Below, in pieces: positions 6,646-13,899 of a stretch of DNA of 64,000 nt. The position numbers and the translations under genes are program-made. This DNA is from Acidobacteriota bacterium (lineage in GTDB: Bacteria; Acidobacteriota; Holophagae; Holophagales; Holophagaceae): contig JACPYP010000007.1 in the NCBI GenBank assembly GCA_016195985.1, forward strand, positions 186,001-250,000. Direction: 5' to 3'. Each line of letters opens with the position of its first letter. Within the stretch, counting starts at the first letter, position 1. The notes beneath the pieces are model-generated. The model was given only the letters and a program-made list of their open reading frames with translations. It did no database searches and was not told the origin of the DNA.

Positions 6646-9600
6646 CAGGGCACGTAGCGTTCCAGGGCCTGGGTCTCCCTGGTGCCGAAGGCCAGCAGCA
6701 CGCTGCCGTCCGGCTGCAGGGTGGCGGTGTGGCCCGAGCGGGCCGTTTGCAGGGGCTCCGCGAGGCTCCATGCGCCGCTGGCCGGGTCGTAGACTTCCGT
6801 GGTCAACAGGACCGTGGCGCCATCCTTGCCGCCGGAGACCAGGACCGTCCCATTGGGCAGCAGCGTGGCCTGGTGGCCGGTGCGGGAGGAGGCCATGCCG
6901 CCCGTGGGGGCCCAGGTTCCCGTGCCCGGATCGAAGCGCTCGGCGCTGGACAGGGCGCCCACATTTCCGGTCCCCCCGGCCACCAGCACCGTGCCGTCGG
7001 CCAGGAGGGTGGCCGAATGGCCGGAACGGGCCTCGGCCAGACCGCCCGTGGTGACGGTCCAGACGCCTGTGCCAGGGGTGTAGCGCTCCGATGGAAGCAC
7101 GGCTCCGGCGGCGGCCAGGCCCCCGGCCACCAGCACGGTTCCGTCGGCCAGCAGGGTGGCGGAATGACCGGACCGGGCCGTGGCCAGGCCGCCGGCCGGG
7201 GTCCACCGCCGGGTGGCGGGATCATAGATTTCGGCAGTGGAGAGGGGGCCTGCTGCGTCAAGGCCTCCGGCCACCAGCACCCGTCCATCCGGAAGCAGGG
7301 TGGCGCTGTGGCCCGAGCGGGCTAGGCCCAGGCTGCCCGCGGGGGTCCAGGAACCGGTCGCGGGATCGTAGATTTCCGTGCTGCTCAAGTAGGCGGACCC
7401 TTGGACCCCGCCCGCCACCAGCACCGTGCCATCCTGCAATCGGGTGGCGGTGTGGTCCGTCCGTCCCGTGCTCAGGCTGCCGCTGAGGCTCCAGCTCTGA
7501 GTGGTCCCATCGTAGAGAAGGCTGCTGGCGAGAGTGGTGGAGGTGGGGTCCGACGGATCCGGGCCCGAACCGCCCGCCACCAGGGTTTTCCCGTCGGCGA
7601 GCAGGGTGGCGGAGTGGCCCGAGCGCCCGACGATGCTGGGGCCTGCCAGGATGAAGGTGGCGGAGAGCGTGTGATCCTCAGCCACGGCCAGGATGGTGTA
7701 CGTGGTGATGGCTCCCATGTTGGCGCCGTCCACGATGACGTTGGCCACCTCGTAGCCGGGGTCCGGCGTGATGGTGTAGGTCGGGCTGGTTCCGTAGTTC
7801 ACTGTAGTGGCCCCCGCCGGGCTGATGCTGCCGTTGGGCCCCGCGGTGGCCGTGATGGTGAAGGTCATGATCTGGGCGCTGACATCGAGGGTGTGGGGGC
7901 CGTCCATGGTCACGTCCCCGGTGGGGCCTACGGGAACGCCGTCCAGCAGCACCTGGAGGTTCTGGTAGCCGGGCTGCAGGCTGTAGGCGTAGTGCACCGC
8001 CGTTCCCGGGGTGTAGCCCAGGGTGGAAGCGGGCACGCCCGCGATGCCGCTGGTCTTGTTCACGGTCAGCACGAACTGGGGCAGGGGGCTGAAGGTGGCG
8101 CTGATGGTGTGGTTGGCGGCAAGGCTGACGAAACCGTAGGATGTCACCGCGCCCACGGAGGTCCCGTCCACCAGAACGTCGGCCACCTGGTAGCCGGGAT
8201 CCGGCGTCATGGTGTAGATCTGGCTGCCGCCGTAGTTCAGCGTGGTGGATCCGCTGGGGCTGATGCTGCCGTTGGCGCCTGCGCTGGCCGTGAGGGTGAA
8301 GGTCTGGATCTGGGCGCTGGCGGCCAGGGTGTGGGGGCCGTTCATGGTCAGGCTGCCCGTGGCCGCCACGGGACTGCCGTCGAGCAGCACGGACAGGTTC
8401 TTGTAGCCCGTCGCCAGGGTGTAGCTGTAGTTCACGGTGGAGCCCAGGGCCGGGGCCGAAGTGGCGCCGGGGGTGCCCGTGGTGCCCAGGCCCAGGGTCA
8501 CCGTCAGGATGGGCGAGAAGGTGGCGACGATGGTGTGATCGGCCACCACGTTGGTGAAGGTGTAGGTACCCGGCGTGCCCGCGGAGGTCCCGTCCACCAG
8601 CAGGCTGGTGAGCTGGTAGCCCGTGTTGGGCGAGAGCGCGAAGGTGAGGGTCGTGCCCTGGTTCACGACGACGGACCCAGAGGGGCCGATGCTGCCGTGG
8701 GGCCCCGAGCTGGCCGTGATGGTGAAGGTGCGGACCTGGAAGGTGGCGCTGATGGTGTGGTTGGCGGACAGGCTGGTGAAGGTGTACGAGGTTTGGGGCC
8801 CCACGGAGGCTCCGTCCACCAGGACGTTGGCGACCTGGTATCCGGGATCCGGGGTGATGGTGAAGACCTGGCTGCTGCCGTAGGGCAGGGTGGTGATTCC
8901 CGCGGGGCTGATGCTGCCGTTGGGCCCGGCGCTGGCGGTGAGGGTGAAGGTCTGCGGCACGGAGGTGGCGGTCAGGGTGTGGGGGCCGTTCATGGTCACG
9001 GTGCCCGAGGCCGCCACGGGGCTTCCGTCCAGGGTCACCGCCAGGCCTGTGAAGCCGGTCCGGAGGGCATAGCTGTAGGGCACCGCGGCGCCCGCAGCCT
9101 GGACGGCGGTGGCCGCGGGCGTTCCGGTCACCCCCGCATCGAGGGAGACCGTCAGCACCGGGGCGAAGGTGGCGGAGATGGTGTGATCGGCACTCACGTT
9201 CGTGAAGGTGTAGGCGGGCAGCGCAGCTACGGATGCGCCGTCCACCAGCAGGCTGGCGATTTGGTAGCCCGCGTTGGGCGTGATGGCATAGGCCTGGCCG
9301 TTTCCCTGGGCCACGGAGGTGGCGCCGGCCGGGCTGATGCTGCCGTTGGCCCCGGCGCTCGCGGTGATGGTGTACGTGCGGATCGCGGTGGCGGCCAGGG
9401 TGTGGGGCCCGTTCATGACGAGGGAGCCCGAGGCGGCCGCGGGGGTGCCGTCCACCGTGACCTGCAGGTTCTGGTAGCCGGCTTGCAGGGCGTAGCCGTA
9501 GGCCACGGCGGTGCCCTGGGCATAGGAGGCCGAGGCCGTGGGAGAACCCGTGACGCCGCTGCCGAGGCTGACGGTCAGGGCGTAGGTGGGAAGCGGTTGG

Positions 9601-10493
9601 ACGGTGACTTGGGTCGTGGCCACGGCGGAGCCCGCCGAATTGGAGGCTGTGAGGGTGTACGTGATGGTGCCGGCGGCGGCGGGGGTCACAGGGATGCTGG
9701 AAAGCCCCGTGACCGGGCCCACGTTCTGATCGACCGCCAGGCTGGTGGCACCCGTGACCGCCCAGGAAAGGGTGGCGCTTTGGCCCAGGGTGATGGTGCC
9801 CGGGGCGGCGGAGAAGGCCGTGATGGATGGGATGGTGACCACAGGCCGGACGGCCAGGAGCGCGCTGCGGGTGTCCGTGGTGCCGGCCGCGTTGCTGACC
9901 CGGCAGCGGAACGCGGCGCCGTCATCGGCCAGGGTGGTGGCGTTCAAGGTGTAGGCGGGCGCGGTGGCGCCCGGAATGTCCGTCTGGTTCCGCTGCCACT
10001 GGTAGGTGGGCGCGGGTTTCCCGTCCGCCGTGACGGAGAAGGTGGCCGCTTGTCCTGCCACCACGCTCTGGTCGCCGGGCTGGCTGCTGATCTCCGGCGC
10101 CCACTGCACCCAGAGGGTCGCGGAGCCGGAATCGGCGCTGCCCAGCCGGTTGGTGACCCGCACCGAGAACTGGGCGCCGTCATCGGCCTTGGCCGCGGCA
10201 GGAGTGGTGTAGCTGGCGCCGGTGGCCGCGGGAATGGGGACTCCGTCCTTCAGCCATTGGTAGGTGAAGGGAGCGAAGCCGGTGGAGGTGATGGAAAAGG
10301 TGGCGGTCTGGCCCAGGATGACCGTTTGCGCGGCGGGCTGGCTGGCGAACCCCGGCGTGGCCGGGCCCAGCACTTCAGCGGGTTTGGCGCCGCCCCCGCA
10401 GGCAAAGGCCACCAGGAGACAGAAGCTGAAGAGGCAGTCCGGCCAGCGCGGGCGGCCTCTTCTTGAAGGGCTGTGGTCTGAGGGACTTCCCAT
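6645..10493 (-). CDS. Large modular lipoprotein: Ig-like, InlB-type repeats, seven-bladed kelch propeller
   Basis: Starting at the ATG at 10493 the product is 1282 aa. The N-terminus has a basic stretch, a hydrophobic core and a lipobox-like AFAC followed by GGG, so it is probably lipidated. Two Ig-like domains and a PKD-like domain come first. Then two module types alternate: four copies of about 70 aa ending in MNGPHTLAA-like text, and five copies of about 73 aa ending in DHTISATF. The latter resemble divergent InlB/bacterial-repeat domains. The C-terminus has seven kelch-type blades built on RSGHSATLLADGTVLVAGG, the number needed to close a propeller. It is likely surface-exposed and used in binding or adhesion; the ligand is unknown. 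A longer reading to 10706 lacks a plausible start. Confidence 0.85.
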   Translation of the reverse strand: MGSPSDHSPSRRGRPRWPDCLFSFCLLVAFACGGGAKPAEVLGPATPGFASQPAAQTVILGQTATFSITSTGFAPFTYQWLKDGVPIPAATGASYTTPAAAKADDGAQFSVRVTNRLGSADSGSATLWVQWAPEISSQPGDQSVVAGQAATFSVTADGKPAPTYQWQRNQTDIPGATAPAYTLNATTLADDGAAFRCRVSNAAGTTDTRSALLAVRPVVTIPSITAFSAAPGTITLGQSATLSWAVTGATSLAVDQNVGPVTGLSSIPVTPAAAGTITYTLTASNSAGSAVATTQVTVQPLPTYALTVSLGSGVTGSPTASASYAQGTAVAYGYALQAGYQNLQVTVDGTPAAASGSLVMNGPHTLAATAIRTYTITASAGANGSISPAGATSVAQGNGQAYAITPNAGYQIASLLVDGASVAALPAYTFTNVSADHTISATFAPVLTVSLDAGVTGTPAATAVQAAGAAVPYSYALRTGFTGLAVTLDGSPVAASGTVTMNGPHTLTATSVPQTFTLTASAGPNGSISPAGITTLPYGSSQVFTITPDPGYQVANVLVDGASVGPQTSYTFTSLSANHTISATFQVRTFTITASSGPHGSIGPSGSVVVNQGTTLTFALSPNTGYQLTSLLVDGTSAGTPGTYTFTNVVADHTIVATFSPILTVTLGLGTTGTPGATSAPALGSTVNYSYTLATGYKNLSVLLDGSPVAATGSLTMNGPHTLAASAQIQTFTLTASAGANGSISPSGSTTLNYGGSQIYTMTPDPGYQVADVLVDGTSVGAVTSYGFVSLAANHTISATFSPLPQFVLTVNKTSGIAGVPASTLGYTPGTAVHYAYSLQPGYQNLQVLLDGVPVGPTGDVTMDGPHTLDVSAQIMTFTITATAGPNGSISPAGATTVNYGTSPTYTITPDPGYEVANVIVDGANMGAITTYTILAVAEDHTLSATFILAGPSIVGRSGHSATLLADGKTLVAGGSGPDPSDPTSTTLASSLLYDGTTQSWSLSGSLSTGRTDHTATRLQDGTVLVAGGVQGSAYLSSTEIYDPATGSWTPAGSLGLARSGHSATLLPDGRVLVAGGLDAAGPLSTAEIYDPATRRWTPAGGLATARSGHSATLLADGTVLVAGGLAAAGAVLPSERYTPGTGVWTVTTGGLAEARSGHSATLLADGTVLVAGGTGNVGALSSAERFDPGTGTWAPTGGMASSRTGHQATLLPNGTVLVSGGKDGATVLLTTEVYDPASGAWSLAEPLQTARSGHTATLQPDGSVLLAFGTRETQALERYVP

Positions 10494-10751
10494 GGGGCAT
10501 TCCAAAACGTGTGGCTTGTTCTTCCTGTCGGGCCCGGGAGTGGGGAACCCAAGTCCTGGCAGTCCATGCCCGGTGGGACGGGCGCAGGTCGCGGGTGGTT
10601 CCGGTCTTCGCTGCGAAGCGCGTGGTATAGGTTGGTTCGAGAATTGCTTCTTGCCAGATCCATGCCCGGTTTCCTTCCCTGGTGGACGGTTCGTGCCGGA
10701 TTGCATTCCCGAATAAGCCCCTGAAACCGTTTGGCGCTTCGAGAGGATTCA
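10494..10751. other. Divergent intergenic region, 258 bp
   Basis: This gap separates the minus-strand lipoprotein gene from the plus-strand secreted-protein gene and must hold both promoters. A small hairpin (CTTCGCTGCGAAG) lies near 10604. The segment CCGGGCATGGA occurs twice on the minus strand. No riboswitch, clear promoter or gene could be assigned. Confidence 0.4.
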
Positions 10752-12224
10752 TTGCAGCTGCCCCGGCCATTGTTCGCCCTGCCGATGTGGGCCGCGGCCT
10801 GCGCGGTGGGGGCCCAGGAAACGCCCGCCGCCCTGGCCCGGAAGGAAATCCTGTACTTCGACCGGAATGCCACGGAGCTGAGCCCCATGGGCCGCAGGAA
10901 GCTGGAATCCCTCATCCGGGAATGGGGCAAGGGGGGCGTCTGGGTGATCGGCATCCCCCGGGGTGGCGGCGCCTCCGACGCGGTGACCCAGGGCCGGGTG
11001 CGGACCCTGGTGGGCCTCCTGGAGGGACAGGGCATCCTCGGGGTGCGCACCCAGGCCGTTCCCCCCATGGCCCGCGAAACCTACGATCCCCTGGTCATTG
11101 GGAAGGCCAGCCAGCCGGATCCGGGGGCTGGGGCCGGGGTGGCGGCGGATGTGGATCCCAACGAGGACGAACCCGCGCCGCGACCTGTTCCGCCTGAGGA
11201 CCAGCCATCTGGAACCCAGCAAAAGGTGCCGCCCGTGCAGCCGGAGGCGGAGGCCGCTCCGCTGGTACCTTCATCGCCGGCGTCGGCTCCCGCCCCAGGC
11301 TGGGTGGCCCTCAGCGCGCTGGTGGCCTATCAGAATGCCTCGGCGGCGACGCCGCCCACGGCCCGGGTGGAGGCTTCATCCCATGCTGTGGTGGGCCTGG
11401 GAGTGGTGGCGGCGCCCGGGGCCCTGAGGCTGGAAGCGGGCTATGCCAAATCCGCCCGGAACGCTTTCGGTGTCAAGGAGCAGGGGGAGCCCGGCCGCAG
11501 CCTCGATGTGTCCGATGCCGCCACAGCCTTTTCGGAGCGGACCTTTTTCGCCCTGGGCCTGACGCAGGGCTTCCTGCCCCTCCAGTTCGCCTATGCGGAT
11601 GAGAAGCAGTCCCTGACGGCGCTGCTGCCCAAGGGAACCCTGATCCTCGACAAGGCTGGCGAGGGCTGGATGAGCCTCGTGGATGATGTGCGCTTCGCCT
11701 ACCGGACCCGGGTCAAGAGCGCTGGCCTGGATTGGCGGTTCGGCGATGCCGAGCGGGATGCGCGGACTTATTGGCTGGGCATCTACTCGGACAAGGTCGA
11801 AAAGCCCTTCAGCCTGTACGAATCCGGCGCCGTGGAGAACCACGTGCTCTACACCGCCACCTACACCGCGACGGGCCTGCGGGTGCGGATCCAGGGCAAC
11901 CCCTTCCGTGAGGGCCTGGCCTTTGACGACGTCGAACTGAGGGCCGGAAAGGCCAAGGGCCTCGAGCTTCAGGACCGGTACCATCTGCTGCCGGCGGACG
12001 CCACGAAATCGGGTTTCACCGAGGCCAGCCTCCAGGCCGCCCCGCGCTACCTGGCGCCCTTCGGGAAAAGCGGATTCGTCCGCATCAGCCTGCCCATCAC
12101 CTACACGCTGAATACCGCCAAGAGCCAGACCGCCACGGGCAGCGCGGGGTACGCTCAGCTGACAGGCCTCTACGGCAACCGCTTCACGGCGGCCCTGAGG
12201 ATGGAGGTGGGGTTCCGGAAATAG
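10752..12224 (+). CDS. Exported protein with OmpA-like N-terminal region and probable outer-membrane C-terminal domain
   Basis: A TTG at 10752, five nt after a GAGAGG ribosome-binding site, gives 490 aa with a signal peptide ending near AVGA-QE. The stretch ILYFDRNATELSPMGRRKLE followed by a TQGRVRTLVGLL helix recalls the OmpA/MotB peptidoglycan-binding fold, but it is short. A Pro/Glu-rich linker (about 130-180) leads to a 300-residue C-terminal domain. That domain has alternating polar and aromatic strands and ends in RMEVGFRK, as in outer-membrane beta-barrels. Function is unknown. The protein may tie the outer membrane to peptidoglycan. An upstream ATG at 10731 lacks a ribosome-binding site. 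Confidence 0.6.
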   Translation: MQLPRPLFALPMWAAACAVGAQETPAALARKEILYFDRNATELSPMGRRKLESLIREWGKGGVWVIGIPRGGGASDAVTQGRVRTLVGLLEGQGILGVRTQAVPPMARETYDPLVIGKASQPDPGAGAGVAADVDPNEDEPAPRPVPPEDQPSGTQQKVPPVQPEAEAAPLVPSSPASAPAPGWVALSALVAYQNASAATPPTARVEASSHAVVGLGVVAAPGALRLEAGYAKSARNAFGVKEQGEPGRSLDVSDAATAFSERTFFALGLTQGFLPLQFAYADEKQSLTALLPKGTLILDKAGEGWMSLVDDVRFAYRTRVKSAGLDWRFGDAERDARTYWLGIYSDKVEKPFSLYESGAVENHVLYTATYTATGLRVRIQGNPFREGLAFDDVELRAGKAKGLELQDRYHLLPADATKSGFTEASLQAAPRYLAPFGKSGFVRISLPITYTLNTAKSQTATGSAGYAQLTGLYGNRFTAALRMEVGFRK

Positions 12225-12303
12225 GGCCTGCTACTGGCGCCTGCGAAGTGCCCATGCTCCGCGCCCCCTTGGTGGATCCTTTACGGTTGCAGGCGAAACG
12301 GCA

Positions 12304-12942
12304 TCAGACCTTGCCCCAGGGCACGTCGCCGGCGGCCAGGAAGGCTTCGCCGTCCAGGCCCTGGTCTTCGGCGCGGCGGACGAGGTGCTGCAGGGCCTCC
12401 GCCGTGGCCTCCGCATCCTGAAGCGCGCGATGGGCCCGGGTGTTGGTGATGCCCAGGTGCTCGCAAAGGTCCGCGAGGCTGCGCCGGGGCAGGTCGGGGA
12501 TGAGCTTCTTGGCCAGCAGGCGGGTGCAGATGAGGCGGTGCCGCCGCCAGACGCCTTCGGGCAGCCAGGCCTTGAGGAAGCTGCCGTCGTAGGGCGCGTG
12601 GTGCGCCACCCAGATGCGGCCTTCGAGCCTGGGCGCCAGCTTGAGGGCCACCTGCTCCCAGGGGGGCGCCCCGGCCAGCATGGGCAGGCTGATGCCCGTG
12701 AGCCGCTGGATTTCCTCGGGCAGGAATCCCTGGATGGAGGCCAGGCTGGAGAAGCGGTCTTCCACCACCAGGCCGGAGAGGCGCACCAATCCCACCTCGG
12801 TGATCTCGGAGGGCTGGAGGAACCGGCCATCTTTGCCCCAGCGCGCCTTGGGACTGCCGCCGGTGGTTTCCAGATCGATCACCGCGAACCTCAGCTCCCG
12901 CAGGGCGGGCGAGCCGGATTCGAGGAGGGGCTGTTGGGTCAT
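12304..12942 (-). CDS. DnaQ-like 3'-5' exonuclease
   Basis: This 212-aa DEDD-family nuclease has FAVIDLETTGG near the N-terminus (Asp and Glu of Exo I). VAHHAPYDGSFL at about residue 110 is the Exo II region, with YD in place of the common FD. HRALQDAEAT is the Exo III-epsilon box of the DEDDh type. It therefore resembles the proofreading epsilon subunit or a stand-alone DnaQ/RNase T-like enzyme. The chromosomal replicase epsilon cannot be distinguished from a paralogue here. The start overlaps the stop of the upstream Zn-ribbon gene (ATGA). Confidence 0.85.
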   Translation of the reverse strand: MTQQPLLESGSPALRELRFAVIDLETTGGSPKARWGKDGRFLQPSEITEVGLVRLSGLVVEDRFSSLASIQGFLPEEIQRLTGISLPMLAGAPPWEQVALKLAPRLEGRIWVAHHAPYDGSFLKAWLPEGVWRRHRLICTRLLAKKLIPDLPRRSLADLCEHLGITNTRAHRALQDAEATAEALQHLVRRAEDQGLDGEAFLAAGDVPWGKV

Positions 12943-13358
12943 GCGCTGACCAGGGTCTTGAGGCCGTCGCGGAAGAGCACGTCCACCTTCTTGCCCATCC
13001 GCCGCTGCACCCGGCCCAGGCCGAAACTGGGGTGGTCCATCCAGGTGCCTTCCTCCCAGCGTTCGGTCACGCGGTAGGGTTTGGCCAGGGCGCCGCCCTG
13101 CTCCTCCGCCAGGGTCTGCTGGAACTGGTTGACCAGGGACCCGGGCCGGGGGCCGCCGGCCTTGGCGGCCGAGGGGATGCGGGGGGAGCGGGGCAGGGGC
13201 TCGGGCTTGGCCGCGCGGAATTTGTGGACGGACCGGCAATTCCCGCAGATGAGGCGATCCGGCACGCCGTTGGTGACTGTGAGCACCTGATGGCGGGTTT
13301 CGCCGCCGCAACGCCCACAGGGCGCATCCACATCCTGGCCAGCGTAATAAGTCTTCAT
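12939..13358 (-). CDS. Zinc-ribbon protein with C-terminal CarD-like segment, unknown function
   Basis: The product is 139 aa from the second of two adjacent ATGs (13358), which has better spacing to the GGAAGG upstream; the first is at 13361. Residues 14-17 (CGRC) and about 38-41 (CGNC) form a four-Cys zinc ribbon. After a Pro-rich linker the C-terminus reads WMDHPSFGLGRVQRRMGKKV, then VLFRDGLKTLV. This resembles the small Tudor-like domain of CarD-type proteins, where similar text surrounds a DNA or RNA polymerase contact. A regulatory or nucleic-acid-binding role is inferred only. It is coupled to the exonuclease gene. Confidence 0.6.
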   Translation of the reverse strand: MKTYYAGQDVDAPCGRCGGETRHQVLTVTNGVPDRLICGNCRSVHKFRAAKPEPLPRSPRIPSAAKAGGPRPGSLVNQFQQTLAEEQGGALAKPYRVTERWEEGTWMDHPSFGLGRVQRRMGKKVDVLFRDGLKTLVSA

Positions 13359-13381
13359 CATGCCTTCCAGCCTAGCATCCG

Positions 13382-13789
13382 TCAGTGGGCGCCTGCCTGA
13401 TTCAGGTGCGCGGCCAGCTTCTTGTCCTCCTCTGAAATGTGGTGCGAAAGCCAGTCGCGGAGGAAGTGCATGACCGGGAGAGACAGCATCTGTGAGCCTT
13501 TGTCGAGCTTGCCCTGTAGTTCCAGGACTTTTCGGGTGAGATCGTCGTGGACCGCTTTGTGATCCTTGTAACCCGGATAGGCGGACTTCTGCATGAGGTC
13601 CTCTTCGGTCTTGAAGTGCTCCCCGGTGTACCGGGCCAGGAAGGCCAGGGTCTGGCCGATCTCGTCCTTCCCCCGGCCCGCCTGCATGGCGTCGAAAAGA
13701 GCGTTCACCCGGTCGAAGAGCTCCTGGTGCTGGGTGTCGATGATGTTCACGCCCACGCCGAACTTGGGGTTCCATTTGATGAAGGCCAT
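13382..13789 (-). CDS. Bacteriohemerythrin
   Basis: This 135-aa protein has the complete di-iron ligand set of bacteriohemerythrins: IDTQHQEL, HFKTEE, the DHKAVHDD segment and WLSHHISEEDKK. It binds O2 reversibly in the cytoplasm and may deliver or sense oxygen. The ATG at 13789 follows GGAGGT with good spacing, so the slightly longer GTG form is not needed. A second hemerythrin-type protein is encoded at 20506-21168. Confidence 0.93.
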   Translation of the reverse strand: MAFIKWNPKFGVGVNIIDTQHQELFDRVNALFDAMQAGRGKDEIGQTLAFLARYTGEHFKTEEDLMQKSAYPGYKDHKAVHDDLTRKVLELQGKLDKGSQMLSLPVMHFLRDWLSHHISEEDKKLAAHLNQAGAH

Positions 13790-13899
13790 GGCCACCTCCC
13801 GAATGGGGCATGGATGTCATCGGCCTGCGGCGGGAGGTGTTGATTCCTGGCTGATTGCTGGCCAAAACGGCCGGCGGCGTTCGCTGGGGAAGGAAGGGG

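Noticed and set aside
7401-10466. A 1021-codon open frame on the plus strand
   Set aside because: It is antisense to the repeat-rich lipoprotein gene, has Gly/Ala/Arg-rich nonsense composition, and its length follows from high GC and repeated codons.
10494-10751. Possible c-di-GMP/cGAMP (GEMM) riboswitch in front of the lipoprotein gene
   Set aside because: The GEMM core (GCAAACC and GACGCAAAGCC type segments) was not found on the minus strand.
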